This document shows, piece after piece, positions 9,312-18,835 of a DNA stretch of 64,000 nucleotides. The translations under genes and the position numbers were made by a program. How positions within the stretch are numbered: the stretch's first letter is position 1; each line of letters begins with the position of its first letter. The stretch covers positions 2,412,001 through 2,476,000 of the forward strand of contig NC_013132.1 of NCBI RefSeq assembly GCF_000024005.1, written 5' to 3'. This DNA comes from Chitinophaga pinensis DSM 2588 (GTDB taxonomy: Bacteria > Bacteroidota > Bacteroidia > Chitinophagales > Chitinophagaceae). The notes beneath the pieces were generated by a model. The model had not been told where the DNA came from, did no database searches, and saw only the letters and a list, made by a program, of their open reading frames with translations.

Positions 9312-10709
9312 ATGGGAAAAACATTATTTGACAAGATCTGGGACAGCCACGTAGTGGTTAGCAAGCCCGGCTTTCCGGATGCAGTATACATCAATACACA
9401 TTTTATTCACGAAGTGACCAGTCCACAGGCTTTTGACGGACTGCGTAAAAGAGGTATACCGGTTTTCCGTACGGCTAAGACCCGTGCGACAGCCGACCAT
9501 AACGTACCTACCATTGACCAGCACCTGCCGATTAAAGAGGCCCTGAGCCGCAAACAGGTAGAGATGCTGACTTCCAATACCAAAGAATTCGGTGTAGAGC
9601 TGTATGGTCTGGGCCACCCTTACCAGGGTATTGTACACGTAATCGGCCCTGAGCTGGGTATTACACTGCCAGGTATGACTATCGTGTGTGGTGACAGCCA
9701 TACCAGTACGCATGGCGCTTTTGGTGCGATCGCTTTCGGTATTGGTACGTCCGAGGTTGAACAGGTACTGGCTACCCAGTGTATTCTGCAATACCGCCCG
9801 AAACGCATGAAGATTGAGGTGAACGGTCAGCTGAAAAAAGGTGTTGTTTCCAAAGACATCATTCTGTATATCATTTCTAAAATATCAGCTTCCGGCGCTA
9901 CCGGTTATTTTGTGGAATATGCCGGTGAGGCGATCCGCAGCCTGAGCATGGAAGCCCGCATGACCATCTGTAATATGAGTATTGAGATGGGCGCGCGTGG
10001 AGGTCTGATCGCTCCTGATCAAACCACTTTCGATTATATCAAAGGCCGGGAGTTTGCTCCGAAGGGTGCTGAGTGGGATAAGGCCCTGGCATACTGGGAA
10101 ACACTGTATACCGATGCTGATGCTGAGTTTGATGTAGTACTGACATTTGATGCCGCTGATATCGAACCAATGATCACTTATGGTACGAACCCGGGTATGG
10201 GTATCGGGGTAACCCAGCACATTCCGTCGCTGACTGAGGTGGATGACAAAGAAAAACCATCTTTCAGGAAATCCCTGGAGTATATGGGACTGGAAGCTGG
10301 TAGCGGGTTGCTGGGTAAGAAAGTGGATTATGTATTTATCGGTAGCTGTACCAACTCCCGTATTGAAGACCTCCGTATGGTGGCTGACTTTGTAAAGGGT
10401 AAGAAAAAGGCGGAAGATGTAGTGGTATGGATCGTACCTGGTTCTAAACAGGTAGAAGCGCAGGCGAAGGAAGAAGGTATTGATAAAATATTTGAAGCAG
10501 CGGGCTTCCATCTGCGTCAACCAGGTTGCTCTGCATGTCTGGGTATGAACGAAGATAAAGTGCCTGCCGGCATGTATTGTATTTCTACTTCCAACCGTAA
10601 CTTCGAAGGTCGTCAGGGTCCTAACGCCCGTACCTTCCTGGCCAGCCCGTTGTCAGCAGCAGCAGCAGCTATCACTGGTAAAGTAACAGATGTAAGAGAA
10701 CTGGTATAA
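9312..10709 (+). CDS. leuC: 3-isopropylmalate dehydratase, large subunit
   Basis: With LeuD it isomerises 2-isopropylmalate to 3-isopropylmalate in leucine biosynthesis, using a [4Fe-4S] cluster. The start at 9312 ([15 protein letters not shown]) matches the family N-terminus; the frame stays open upstream to 9198, but that 38-codon extension is not family-like. Cluster cysteines are in [13 protein letters not shown] and in [10 protein letters not shown]. Substrate-binding segments [19 protein letters not shown] ([12 protein letters not shown]) and [10 protein letters not shown] are intact. Length 465 aa is normal. First gene of a five-gene operon. Confidence 0.96.
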   Translation: MGKTLFDKIWDSHVVVSKPGFPDAVYINTHFIHEVTSPQAFDGLRKRGIPVFRTAKTRATADHNVPTIDQHLPIKEALSRKQVEMLTSNTKEFGVELYGLGHPYQGIVHVIGPELGITLPGMTIVCGDSHTSTHGAFGAIAFGIGTSEVEQVLATQCILQYRPKRMKIEVNGQLKKGVVSKDIILYIISKISASGATGYFVEYAGEAIRSLSMEARMTICNMSIEMGARGGLIAPDQTTFDYIKGREFAPKGAEWDKALAYWETLYTDADAEFDVVLTFDAADIEPMITYGTNPGMGIGVTQHIPSLTEVDDKEKPSFRKSLEYMGLEAGSGLLGKKVDYVFIGSCTNSRIEDLRMVADFVKGKKKAEDVVVWIVPGSKQVEAQAKEEGIDKIFEAAGFHLRQPGCSACLGMNEDKVPAGMYCISTSNRNFEGRQGPNARTFLASPLSAAAAAITGKVTDVRELV

Positions 10710-10721
10710 TATAACTGAGAA

Positions 10722-11480
10722 ATGTCCTGGAACGCTGAATTATATAAGGAAAAGCACTCTTTTGTATTCGGTTACGGTAATAACCTGATCGAATGGCTGC
10801 AGCCGGCAGCAGGAGAACAGATACTGGATCTTGGCTGTGGTACCGGCGAACTGACCGCTCAGGTGGCGGAAAGCGGCGCCAAAGTAACAGGGCTGGATAG
10901 TTCTCCTGCGATGATCGCCAGTGCAAAGGAGCATTTTCCACAGGTTACTTTCCAGGTGGCAGATGCTACCTCTTTCTCCCTGCCGGAGCAGTTTGATGCG
11001 GTGTTTTCCAACGCTACCCTGCACTGGATCCGCCAGCAGGAGAAGGCGCTGGATCGTATTCACCAGCACCTGAAGCCTGGTGGTCGTTTTGTCCTGGAAA
11101 TGGGCGGTAAGGGAAATGTGGACGACATCACCGGTGCACTGGAGAAAGCGATGGCCGACAGAGGATATACTTATAAACCATTCTGGTATTTCCCTTCAGT
11201 GGGAGAGTATACCTCGCTGCTGGAAGAGTATGGATTCAGAATCAACCAGGTCCTTTACTTTGACCGTGAGACCGAACTGGCAGACCCTGAGAATGGCATT
11301 GTGGAATGGCTGCAGATGTTTGGATCGCACTTCCTGGACCAGGTACCGGAGCAGGATAGATTACCTCTCCTGCAGGAAGTACAGGAGTCGCTGCGGGCGA
11401 CTAACTTCCGCGATGGTAAATGGTATTCGAAGTACGTGCGCTTGCGTGTAAAAGCAGAAAAAATTAAAACAGATCTTTAA
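10722..11480 (+). CDS. Class I SAM methyltransferase, trans-aconitate 2-methyltransferase-like, inside the leu operon
   Basis: A 252-aa cytosolic methyltransferase. Motif I ILDLGCGTGELT (about 33-44) and the acidic loop GLDSSPAMI bind SAM. Together with FSNATLHWI (compare FANASLQWL in E. coli Tam) and an N-terminal W-N-x-x-LY, the pattern follows trans-aconitate methyltransferase. It starts 12 bases after leuC and ends 39 bases before leuD, so it is a member of the leucine operon and separates the two subunits of one enzyme. Yeast Tmt1, of the same activity class, methylates 3-isopropylmalate. I infer a tricarboxylate/isopropylmalate-type substrate here; the family call is good, the substrate is inference. 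Confidence 0.85.
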   Translation: MSWNAELYKEKHSFVFGYGNNLIEWLQPAAGEQILDLGCGTGELTAQVAESGAKVTGLDSSPAMIASAKEHFPQVTFQVADATSFSLPEQFDAVFSNATLHWIRQQEKALDRIHQHLKPGGRFVLEMGGKGNVDDITGALEKAMADRGYTYKPFWYFPSVGEYTSLLEEYGFRINQVLYFDRETELADPENGIVEWLQMFGSHFLDQVPEQDRLPLLQEVQESLRATNFRDGKWYSKYVRLRVKAEKIKTDL

Positions 11481-11519
11481 CTTTAAAATGAAAGACCTTC
11501 TCCGGAAGGCTATAATATA

Positions 11520-12119
11520 ATGAGTAAGACTTTTCAACACCTTGTATCCACCGCAGTTCCTATTGCGATTGAAAACATTGATACAGACCAGATCATCCCT
11601 GCCCGCTTTCTGAAAGCAACGACAAGGGATGGTTTCGGAGAAAATCTCTTCCGTGACTGGCGCTTTGACACTAATAATGAGCCTAAGCAAGACTTTATCC
11701 TGAACAATCCGATCTACAAAGGTCAGATACTGGTAGCAGGTAAAAACTTTGGTTGCGGTTCATCCCGTGAGCACGCGGCATGGGCTATCGGCGACTATGG
11801 TTTCAAAGTTGTGATCAGCAGTTTCTTTGCTGATATCTTCAAGAACAATGCGCTGAATAACTTCATTCTGCCGATCACTGTGACGGACGAATTCCTGGAC
11901 AAGATCTTCAAAGCGATTGAAACAGATCCTGCTGCTCAACTGGAAATTGACCTGGAAAAACAGTCACTGAAGATCGTAGCTACCGGTGAAGAAATTTCTT
12001 TCGACATCAATCCGTATAAGAAAGCCTGCCTCATTAATGGCTATGACGATATTGACTACCTGTTGAGCCTTCGTAAAGAGATTGAATCATACGAAGCCAG
12101 CCGTGAGTTTAATTTTTAA
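11520..12119 (+). CDS. leuD: 3-isopropylmalate dehydratase, small subunit
   Basis: Swivel-domain partner of LeuC (199 aa, normal length). It has the conserved [14 protein letters not shown] segment near the N-terminus and the substrate-recognition loop [14 protein letters not shown] at about 77-90. It is separated from leuC by the methyltransferase gene. A 97-base gap to leuB contains no obvious terminator. Confidence 0.96.
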   Translation: MSKTFQHLVSTAVPIAIENIDTDQIIPARFLKATTRDGFGENLFRDWRFDTNNEPKQDFILNNPIYKGQILVAGKNFGCGSSREHAAWAIGDYGFKVVISSFFADIFKNNALNNFILPITVTDEFLDKIFKAIETDPAAQLEIDLEKQSLKIVATGEEISFDINPYKKACLINGYDDIDYLLSLRKEIESYEASREFNF

Positions 12120-12216
12120 CATTTCACTTCAGTGGTTTAGCTTTATTTTTCACAAGAGAAGCGGACCACTGGGGGTACGACGAAGTAAACATCAATTTAA
12201 ATCAACTCTAAACTAA

Positions 12217-13296
12217 ATGGGCGTAGACAAAAAGATACTGGTAATTCCCGGAGATGGTATAGGACAAGAGGTGACAGCCTGGGGTCAGAAAGTATTGGAA
12301 ACAATTGCTGTAAACTACAAGCACAATTTTGTTTTTGAAGAAGGCATAATGGGGCATGTTGCCATCGAAGCTACCGGTACTCCGCTGCCTGACGAAACAC
12401 TGGAAAAAGCCCGCAAAAGCGATGCGATCCTATTTGGTGCTATCGGTCATGCGAAATATGACAATGACCCTACACTGAAAGTGCGTCCTGAGCAGGGATT
12501 GCTGAAAATCCGTAAGGAGTTGGGTCTCTACGCAAATCTGCGGCCTATTAAGTTGTTTGATGAACTGCTGGAAGCATCCAGCATTAAACCGGAAATACTT
12601 CGTGGAGCAGATATCCTGTTCTTCCGTGAGCTGACCGGGGATGTATACTTCGGTGAGAAGAAACGTTCAGAAGACCGCAATACTGCATCTGACCTGATGA
12701 TCTATCACCGTTATGAAGTAGAACGTATCGCCCGTAAAGCATATGAAGCTGCACGTTCCCGCCGTAAAAAACTGTGTTCTGTAGATAAAGCAAACGTACT
12801 GGAATCAAGCCGTCTGTGGCGTGAAGTGGTGCAGGAACTGGCTAAAGAATACAGTGATGTGGAAACAGAACATATGTTCATCGATAACGCTGCTATGCAG
12901 CTGGTGAAAGATCCGAAACGTTTTGATGTGGTGCTGACAGCTAACCTGTTTGGCGACATCCTGACGGACGAGGCTTCCCAGATCGCAGGTTCTATGGGTA
13001 TGCTGGCATCAGCATCCATCGGCGACAGCGTTGGTTTCTATGAGCCTATTCACGGTTCTGCGCACGATATCGCTGGTAAAGGCATTGCCAATCCGCTGGC
13101 GTCTATCCTGTCCGCAGCACTGATGCTGGATATTTCTTTCGGACTGAAGAACGAATCCCTGCGCGTGATCAAAGCTGTTGAAGCTACCCTGAAACAAGGT
13201 TACCGTACAATGGATATTGCTAACAAGCATACGGAAAATCACTACGTAATGGGTACAGATGCAATGGGTGCAAAAGTGCTGGAAAATCTGAACTGA
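12217..13296 (+). CDS. leuB: 3-isopropylmalate dehydrogenase
   Basis: NAD-dependent oxidative decarboxylation of 3-isopropylmalate to 2-oxoisocaproate (359 aa). It shows the N-terminal ILVIPGDGIGQEV, the loop RPEQGLLKIRKELGLYANLRP, the metal/substrate segment NLFGDILTDEASQIAGSMGM and YEPIHGSAHDIAGKGIANP, which binds NAD. Fourth gene of the operon. Confidence 0.97.
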   Translation: MGVDKKILVIPGDGIGQEVTAWGQKVLETIAVNYKHNFVFEEGIMGHVAIEATGTPLPDETLEKARKSDAILFGAIGHAKYDNDPTLKVRPEQGLLKIRKELGLYANLRPIKLFDELLEASSIKPEILRGADILFFRELTGDVYFGEKKRSEDRNTASDLMIYHRYEVERIARKAYEAARSRRKKLCSVDKANVLESSRLWREVVQELAKEYSDVETEHMFIDNAAMQLVKDPKRFDVVLTANLFGDILTDEASQIAGSMGMLASASIGDSVGFYEPIHGSAHDIAGKGIANPLASILSAALMLDISFGLKNESLRVIKAVEATLKQGYRTMDIANKHTENHYVMGTDAMGAKVLENLN

Positions 13297-13356
13297 TCAA
13301 TATCCAACACAATTACCTGAGTAAAGTAATTTCTCCAATAACACAATTAATTTAAG

Positions 13357-14868
13357 ATGAGCGATAAAAATCGTGTATACGTCTTCGATACTACCCTCCG
13401 TGATGGCGAACAGGTTCCTGGTTGCCAGCTGACAACCGTCGAAAAAATCGAGGTAGCTAAGGAACTGGAACTGCTGGGAGTAGATGTTATTGAAGCTGGA
13501 TTCCCGATCTCCAGCCCTGGTGATTTCCAGAGCGTAGTTGAAATATCCAAAGCAGTCAGCGAACCGGTGATCTGTGCGCTGACACGTGCTAATACCATGG
13601 ATATCGATGCCGCTGCTGAAGCACTTCGCTTTGCAAAACGCAAACGTATTCATACTGGTATCGGTGCTTCCGATATGCACATCAAATATAAATTCAATAG
13701 CACCCGTGAGGACATTCTGAAACGTGCAGTAGATGCAGTGAAGTATGCCCGCAAATTCGTGGATGATATCGAGTTTTATGCAGAAGATGCCGGTCGTGCT
13801 GACAACGAGTATCTGGCAAGAATGATCGAAGCCGTTATCGGTGCAGGTGCTACTGTCGTAAACATTCCTGATACGAATGGTTACTGTCTGCCTGACCAGT
13901 ATGGTGCGAAGATCAAATACCTGATGGATAACGTATCCAACATTGATAAAGCAATCATCTCCGTGCATTGCCATAATGACCTGGGGCTGGCTACTGCCAA
14001 TACCATTGCAGGTGTTATGAACGGTGCGCGTCAGGTAGAATGTACCATCAATGGTATTGGTGAGCGTGCCGGTAACACTTCTCTGGAAGAAGTAGCGATG
14101 ATCCTGAAAACGCATCACGCGATGGGTTATCATACCGGTATCAATTCAAAACGTATCTACGGTATCAGTAACATGGTTGAGACAATGATGCGTATGCCGG
14201 TACAGGCTAACAAAGCGATCATTGGTCGTAACGCATTCGCACACAGTTCCGGTATTCACCAGGATGGCGTGTTGAAACATCGTGAAAACTATGAGATCCT
14301 GAATCCGGAGGATGTAGGTATAGAATCCAATGCGATCATCCTGACTGCACGTAGCGGCCGTCATGCGTTGAAGCATCACCTGGAGCGTCTGGGTTACAAG
14401 CTGGATAAAATCAACCTGGATGAAGTTTACCAACGCTTCCTGGAAATGGCAGACAAGAAGAAAGACATCAATGATGCTGATCTGCAGGAATTGATGGGTA
14501 ATGGTGATGACAAGAATTTCGATGATGATAAAGCGATCAAAGTTACTTTGCTGCAGGTAGTATGTGGTGATCCACTGCGTCCGATGGCAACTGTAAAACT
14601 GAAGATCAATGGTGAAGAAAAAGAAGCCAGCTCCGCAGGTAATGGTCCTGTAGATGCAGCTATCAATGCTATTCACGAGATCATCAAAGACCAGATTGAT
14701 ATTGATGAATTCAATATCCAGTCAATGCGTGGTGGTAGTAAAGATGTAAGTAAAGTAAACATGCGTGTAAAACACAATGGCCAGTCTTATTATGGCTACG
14801 GTTACTCTACTGATATCGTAAATGCCTCTATGCATGCCTATGTAGATGCGCTGAACAAGATCTATTAA
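13357..14868 (+). CDS. leuA: 2-isopropylmalate synthase
   Basis: Condenses acetyl-CoA with 2-oxoisovalerate, the first committed step of leucine synthesis. The DRE-TIM barrel begins [17 protein letters not shown]; the metal-binding H-x-H is in [14 protein letters not shown]. The C-terminal regulatory LeuA-dimer domain (about 370-503) is present, so leucine feedback is expected. Length 503 aa. Last gene of the operon, 60 bases after leuB, followed by a terminator. Confidence 0.96.
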   Translation: MSDKNRVYVFDTTLRDGEQVPGCQLTTVEKIEVAKELELLGVDVIEAGFPISSPGDFQSVVEISKAVSEPVICALTRANTMDIDAAAEALRFAKRKRIHTGIGASDMHIKYKFNSTREDILKRAVDAVKYARKFVDDIEFYAEDAGRADNEYLARMIEAVIGAGATVVNIPDTNGYCLPDQYGAKIKYLMDNVSNIDKAIISVHCHNDLGLATANTIAGVMNGARQVECTINGIGERAGNTSLEEVAMILKTHHAMGYHTGINSKRIYGISNMVETMMRMPVQANKAIIGRNAFAHSSGIHQDGVLKHRENYEILNPEDVGIESNAIILTARSGRHALKHHLERLGYKLDKINLDEVYQRFLEMADKKKDINDADLQELMGNGDDKNFDDDKAIKVTLLQVVCGDPLRPMATVKLKINGEEKEASSAGNGPVDAAINAIHEIIKDQIDIDEFNIQSMRGGSKDVSKVNMRVKHNGQSYYGYGYSTDIVNASMHAYVDALNKIY

Positions 14869-14890
14869 GCAACATTTATAAGCATGAAAG

Positions 14891-14916
14891 AGCCTCGTCA
14901 CTGACGGGGCTTTTTT
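14891..14916 (+). terminator. Rho-independent terminator of the leu operon
   Basis: AGCCTCGT pairs with ACGGGGCT across a short loop and is followed by six Ts, 22 bases after the leuA stop. The tail slightly overlaps the 3' end of the convergent dipeptidase gene. Confidence 0.8.
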
Positions 14917-15634
14917 ATTTGATATTGCTGAAGGGGATATCCATCAAAGGAAATTGTTTGTAGTCTTTCAGATAATAATGCCACCATTCTGTAGAGAGGG
15001 CAGTGAAACCATATTTCTCCATTGTTGTCCGGAGTAGTCTTCTGTTGTCTGCCACGATACTGTCTGCAACAGCATAGGCATGATGCGCTTTTTCTGTGAA
15101 GTCGTCAAAATCAGTAGGCATGGCTACCGGCCTGCCGCTGCGTAAATAAATAATAGTAAGGTCCACAGCAGCACCCCGGTTATGCCCTGAACCATTACGG
15201 GGATCTGCGGCATAACGATCGTCGGGTACGATCTCCCACATTTTTTCTGTGATACTGTATGGGCGGTATGCATCATAAATCAATAATCCGAGTCCTTTTT
15301 TGTTAAGCTCCTGCTGTACGGCTCTTAATGCTTTGGCGGCGGGTAGACGCAGGTATACAACTGCATTGGGATATAGTTGCTGATGGGTAAAATTGGCTTT
15401 GGTTGCATAACGGATGTCTTTCAATATACCGGGAATGAAGGTGGTGATATCTACTAATACCTGGTTGCTGTCTGCCGCTGCCAGCTGCTTATATAAGGCG
15501 ACAGTATTCACGACAGCTAACCCATATTTATTCAATGGAATTTGCTGCGCAGACGCGGTAAATATATTGCTTGTCAGGATGACATATAACAGAAAAATAG
15601 CTGACCTGGAGGCAGTCCGGTAATTGATTTTCAA
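14915..15634 (-). CDS. Exported D-alanyl-D-alanine dipeptidase (VanX/DdpX type, peptidase M15D)
   Basis: Zinc dipeptidase of 239 aa with a Sec signal peptide (about residues 1-29, ending FTASA-QQ), so it acts in the periplasm on D-Ala-D-Ala. The metal ligands are visible in SGHNRGAAVDLTI (His and Asp) and in TEWWHYYL (catalytic Glu and His). YDAYRPYSI carries the conserved Arg. In non-pathogens this enzyme is usually for peptidoglycan dipeptide recycling. No van-type ligase is adjacent, so there is no reason to infer resistance. Confidence 0.88.
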   Translation of the reverse strand: MKINYRTASRSAIFLLYVILTSNIFTASAQQIPLNKYGLAVVNTVALYKQLAAADSNQVLVDITTFIPGILKDIRYATKANFTHQQLYPNAVVYLRLPAAKALRAVQQELNKKGLGLLIYDAYRPYSITEKMWEIVPDDRYAADPRNGSGHNRGAAVDLTIIYLRSGRPVAMPTDFDDFTEKAHHAYAVADSIVADNRRLLRTTMEKYGFTALSTEWWHYYLKDYKQFPLMDIPFSNIK

Positions 15635-15663
15635 CTGTTTTTTATTTAAATATTCTGAAATAT

Positions 15664-15735
15664 GGTAATAAAGTACAAGTTACTGGTAAAAAAGGATAGT
15701 TTTTGCCTTGGTAAAAGGGTTATTTTAGAACCCTT
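15664..15735 (+). promoter_or_regulatory. Possible control region of the fucose operon: GGTAA direct repeats and an AAGGGTT dyad
   Basis: TGGTAA occurs three times with GGTAA starting at 15664, 15685 and 15710 (steps of 21 and 25). AAGGGTT (15715-15721) and AACCCTT (15729-15735) form a perfect dyad just before the first gene of the operon. These could be regulator sites; no regulator gene lies in the cluster. Confidence 0.3.
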
Positions 15736-15749
15736 AAATTAAGGAAAAT

Positions 15750-16532
15750 ATGAACCTGTTTAGATTAGACAACAAAGTGGCTGTGATCACCGGTGGTGGC
15801 AGCGGCATAGGGCAGGCAATAGCGAAGGTATTTGCGGCGCAGGGCGCTGATGTACATATTATTGAGTTGAACGAGGAAGGCGGTAAACAAACGGCAGCTG
15901 AAATTGCAGCAGCGGGCGGTACTGCACAGGTACACGCCTGTAACGTAGCACAGCAGGCGGCTGTAGTCAGCACGGTGGATAAGATCATCGCTGCGGCAGG
16001 TCGTATTGATATACTGGTTAACTGTGCCGGTATTGCACACGTGGGCAAACTTGAATCCACTACGGAAGAAGATCTGGACAGGGTATATAATGTGAATGTG
16101 AAAGGTACATACAACTGTATGTTTGCGGTGATCAAACAGATGAAAGAACAGAAAGGCGGCGTAATCCTGAATGTGGCTTCCATTGCTTCCAGCGTGGGTA
16201 TTCCTGACAGGTTTGCATACTCTATGAGTAAGGGTGCGGTACTCACTATGACCCTTTCTGTGGCGAAGGACTATATTAATGACGGTATCCGTTGCAACTG
16301 TGTGTCTCCTGCGCGTGTACACACACCATTCGTAGACGGTTTCATCACGAAGAACTACCCTGGTAAAGAGCAGGAAATGTTTGATAAACTGTCAAAAACA
16401 CAACCGATCGGCCGTATGGCTAAACCTGATGAGGTAGGTACACTGGCTTTATTCCTGTGTTCTGCCGAAGCTGGATTTATCACTGGTTGTGATTATCCTT
16501 TGGATGGAGGATTCATCAAGCTGAATAATTAA
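15750..16532 (+). CDS. SDR-family dehydrogenase, probable 2-keto-3-deoxy-L-fuconate dehydrogenase
   Basis: Classical short-chain dehydrogenase of 260 aa: cofactor motif GGGSGIGQ, NCAG, catalytic Ser in NVASIASS and YSMSK. First gene of the fucose cluster. From the set of neighbours I assign it to oxidation of 2-keto-3-deoxy-L-fuconate to the 2,4-diketo acid, which the FAH-fold hydrolase at 17422 would then cleave. The second SDR at 19700 is taken as L-fucose dehydrogenase; the two could be swapped, because motifs alone do not separate them. Confidence 0.75.
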   Translation: MNLFRLDNKVAVITGGGSGIGQAIAKVFAAQGADVHIIELNEEGGKQTAAEIAAAGGTAQVHACNVAQQAAVVSTVDKIIAAAGRIDILVNCAGIAHVGKLESTTEEDLDRVYNVNVKGTYNCMFAVIKQMKEQKGGVILNVASIASSVGIPDRFAYSMSKGAVLTMTLSVAKDYINDGIRCNCVSPARVHTPFVDGFITKNYPGKEQEMFDKLSKTQPIGRMAKPDEVGTLALFLCSAEAGFITGCDYPLDGGFIKLNN

Positions 16533-16623
16533 GGAATCGTAAAATGCGGATTACGAATGATGGATTGGTTATATTCGTAACTCACATTTCTTAATTCTCA
16601 TTCGTAAATCAACGCATAATTCC

Positions 16624-17370
16624 ATGAAAGCTTGGTCTTTATTACTTATTGCAACATTATTCTTTGCCTGTGATTCCAACCAGAAAAACGCTGCCGCTGA
16701 CGCAGATGATACCACTGCTGCGGGTGAAGCATTTCAACCGGTTGCACCAGCAGGAAAAGTAACTGTTTCCTTTCCTGTGACAGATACTACTGAGATCAAA
16801 ATGGTATTTGAACTGGATGGAAAAACAAAGGAGAAGAATTTCGAACTGCCATTGGCGAAAGATGTGCAGGAGAAGGATCTGTACCGACTGGTATGGGACA
16901 AACCTAACAGCTGTTATATCGGTGTACTGAAACAAAACCGTACCACCCGTTACTACCATGCCAGCGTGGATGATAAAGGGTATCTGCAGATCAATCACGT
17001 AGGAACACCTCCGGCAGGCGTATGGCAATATGCAGAAAATAAACTCGGACTTGGTAAGATAAGCGCTACCAACGAAACACAGATCGAACAGACGATTACA
17101 GCCAGCAACCTGAAGTCCGGAACTATCATTGCAGACTTTATCGTAAAAATAGTGCCATTGTCTTCTAAAGATTCAGTACATGTATACGCTGAATTTGCAG
17201 GTGCTAACAGAACGCTGACACAAGTTGTACCTGCCGGTAATAAAGTAGGTATAGTAGCGTCCGGAAAAGATAAATGTTTTGTTGTGCTGGAACAGGATGG
17301 TAAGCTGACCAATACTTACGAAATAAAAGTAGAAGCCGGACGTCTGGGGATCAATACATTAACAAGATAG
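16624..17370 (+). CDS. Lipoprotein of unknown function within the fucose operon
   Basis: A 248-aa protein with a lipoprotein signal (lipobox LFFAC, Cys16), followed by a polar Asp/Ala/Thr linker and beta-rich sequence with no recognised domain. It lies between the first SDR and the FAH hydrolase, with 91 bases before it and 51 after. The upstream gap contains degenerate copies of the TTAATTC/TACGAAT-type repeat. Probably anchored to a membrane facing the periplasm. A link to fucose is suggested only by position. Confidence 0.7.
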   Translation: MKAWSLLLIATLFFACDSNQKNAAADADDTTAAGEAFQPVAPAGKVTVSFPVTDTTEIKMVFELDGKTKEKNFELPLAKDVQEKDLYRLVWDKPNSCYIGVLKQNRTTRYYHASVDDKGYLQINHVGTPPAGVWQYAENKLGLGKISATNETQIEQTITASNLKSGTIIADFIVKIVPLSSKDSVHVYAEFAGANRTLTQVVPAGNKVGIVASGKDKCFVVLEQDGKLTNTYEIKVEAGRLGINTLTR

Positions 17371-17421
17371 TATGACGGCCTTCAAAGGCCATAACGTTTA
17401 GTAAAAACAGTAATTTTTTAT

Positions 17422-18273
17422 ATGAAACTGATCAGATTTGGATTACCAGGTGCAGAAAAACCAGGTATCGTAACAGAAGCAGGTACATTCGATGTAAGTG
17501 CATTTGGTGAAGACTTTGGTGAGAAGTTCCTGGAGACAGACGGTTTACAGCGTCTGGCTGCATGGTGGGAAAAAAACAGTGGCAGTTGTCCGCAGGTACC
17601 GGCAGGTACCCGTCTTGGAGCTCCTTTACAGCGTCCTTCCAAGATCATTTGCATTGGTCTGAACTATGCTGACCACGCAAAAGAAACAAACGCACAGATC
17701 CCACAGGAGCCAATCGTATTCTTCAAGAGTACTTCCTCCCTGGTAGGTCCTAATGATGATCTGACCATTCCACGTAACAGTGAGAAAACCGACTGGGAAG
17801 TGGAACTGGCAGTAGTGATCGGTAAGAAAGCCAGCTACGTTGAAGAAAAAGACGCATTGGACTATATCGCCGGTTATGCTTTACACAACGATTACAGCGA
17901 ACGTGCATTCCAGCTGGAACGCGGCGGACAGTGGGTAAAAGGTAAAAGCTGTGATACATTCGCTCCGCTGGGCCCATGGCTGGTAACTAAAGATGAAGTA
18001 AAAGATGTGGATAACCTGCGCCTCTGGCTGACCGTAAATGGTAAGACGATGCAGGACGGTACTACTGCTAACCTGATCTTCAAAATACCTTTCCTGGTTT
18101 CTTATCTGAGCCAGTTTATGACCCTGCTGCCAGGAGATGTAATCTCTACCGGTACGCCAGCAGGCGTTGGTCTGGGTATGAATCCACAGGTATACCTGAA
18201 AGCTGGAGACGTGATTGAACTGGGTATTGACGGACTGGGTACTTCAAAGCAGACAGCGGTTGCATTTAAATAA
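17422..18273 (+). CDS. Fumarylacetoacetate-hydrolase-fold protein, probable 2,4-diketo-3-deoxy-L-fuconate hydrolase
   Basis: Metal-dependent C-C bond hydrolase (283 aa). Metal ligands lie in DWEVELAVVIG (E-x-E) and in LHNDYSER (Asp). The lid loop GLNYADHAKE and the C-terminal LPGDVISTGTPAGVG are typical. In the non-phosphorylative fucose route this enzyme splits the diketo acid to pyruvate and lactate. The context of fucose permease, mutarotase and lactonase supports that role over fumarylacetoacetate hydrolysis. Confidence 0.85.
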   Translation: MKLIRFGLPGAEKPGIVTEAGTFDVSAFGEDFGEKFLETDGLQRLAAWWEKNSGSCPQVPAGTRLGAPLQRPSKIICIGLNYADHAKETNAQIPQEPIVFFKSTSSLVGPNDDLTIPRNSEKTDWEVELAVVIGKKASYVEEKDALDYIAGYALHNDYSERAFQLERGGQWVKGKSCDTFAPLGPWLVTKDEVKDVDNLRLWLTVNGKTMQDGTTANLIFKIPFLVSYLSQFMTLLPGDVISTGTPAGVGLGMNPQVYLKAGDVIELGIDGLGTSKQTAVAFK

Positions 18274-18281
18274 CTGAAAAA

Positions 18282-18430
18282 TTAGGAATTAGGAATTAAG
18301 AATTAGTAATTGTGAGTGAAGTGTGTGCATCAGATACAATTGATTGCATCTTTAGCAAGCTTCATTCCTGATATCTGTTTTCAGCGGCTTAATAGTCATT
18401 CCTAATTCCTAATTGCTAATTCCTAATTGT
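18282..18430. repeat. Heptamer repeat pair, locus 1 (fucose operon)
   Basis: Left array of GGAATTA/AGAATTA units (18282-18318) and right array of the complementary TAATTCC/TAATTGC units (18397-18430) flank about 80 bases of non-repetitive sequence. The right array runs up to 3 bases before the mutarotase start. Same family as the loci at 37.3, 39.9, 41.9 and 57.5 kb. No strong central hairpin is seen here. Confidence 0.8.
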
Positions 18431-18433
18431 TTT

Positions 18434-18766
18434 ATGAAACGTTATTGCCTCGCGCTGGATCTCGTAAACGATCCTGTGCTGATAGCGGAATACGAAGCCT
18501 ATCATCGTGAGATATGGCCTGAAATAAGAAAGAGTATCGTTGACAGCGGTATCACCAATATGGAGATCTATCGCATCATGGACCGTCTTTTTATGATCAT
18601 GGAAGTAAACGAAAGTTTCTCTTTTGATGCAAAAGGAGCGGCGGATGCGGCGAATCCTAAAGTGCAGGAATGGGAAAAGCTGATGTGGAAATATCAGCAG
18701 GCCCTGCCGGTAGCTAAACCCGGTGAGAAATGGGTGATGATGGACAGGATTTTTTCGCTACAGTAA
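18434..18766 (+). CDS. L-rhamnose/L-fucose mutarotase (RhaM family)
   Basis: Small (110 aa) alpha/beta-barrel protein that interconverts sugar anomers. The start is taken at 18434 (MKRYCLALDL); the frame continues upstream to 18413, but that part is encoded by repeat DNA. The conserved YHREIWPEI, IYRIMDRLFMIME and EWEKLMWKYQ segments fit RhaM. In this cluster it would supply beta-L-fucose to the dehydrogenase. Confidence 0.87.
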   Translation: MKRYCLALDLVNDPVLIAEYEAYHREIWPEIRKSIVDSGITNMEIYRIMDRLFMIMEVNESFSFDAKGAADAANPKVQEWEKLMWKYQQALPVAKPGEKWVMMDRIFSLQ

Positions 18767-18835
18767 TGTAGCAAGACTGCAGTAAGGAAGTATAGCTTTA
18801 TAGCCACTGATAAGGAAGATAAACGTTATGAAATA

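Noticed and set aside
13297..14133. Long reverse frame across leuA
   Set aside because: Shadow of leuA; Cys/His/Thr-rich translation without domain content.
14915..15634. VanX-type dipeptidase as evidence of vancomycin resistance
   Set aside because: No D-Ala-D-Lac ligase, VanH or VanRS genes are nearby; a peptidoglycan recycling role is more likely.
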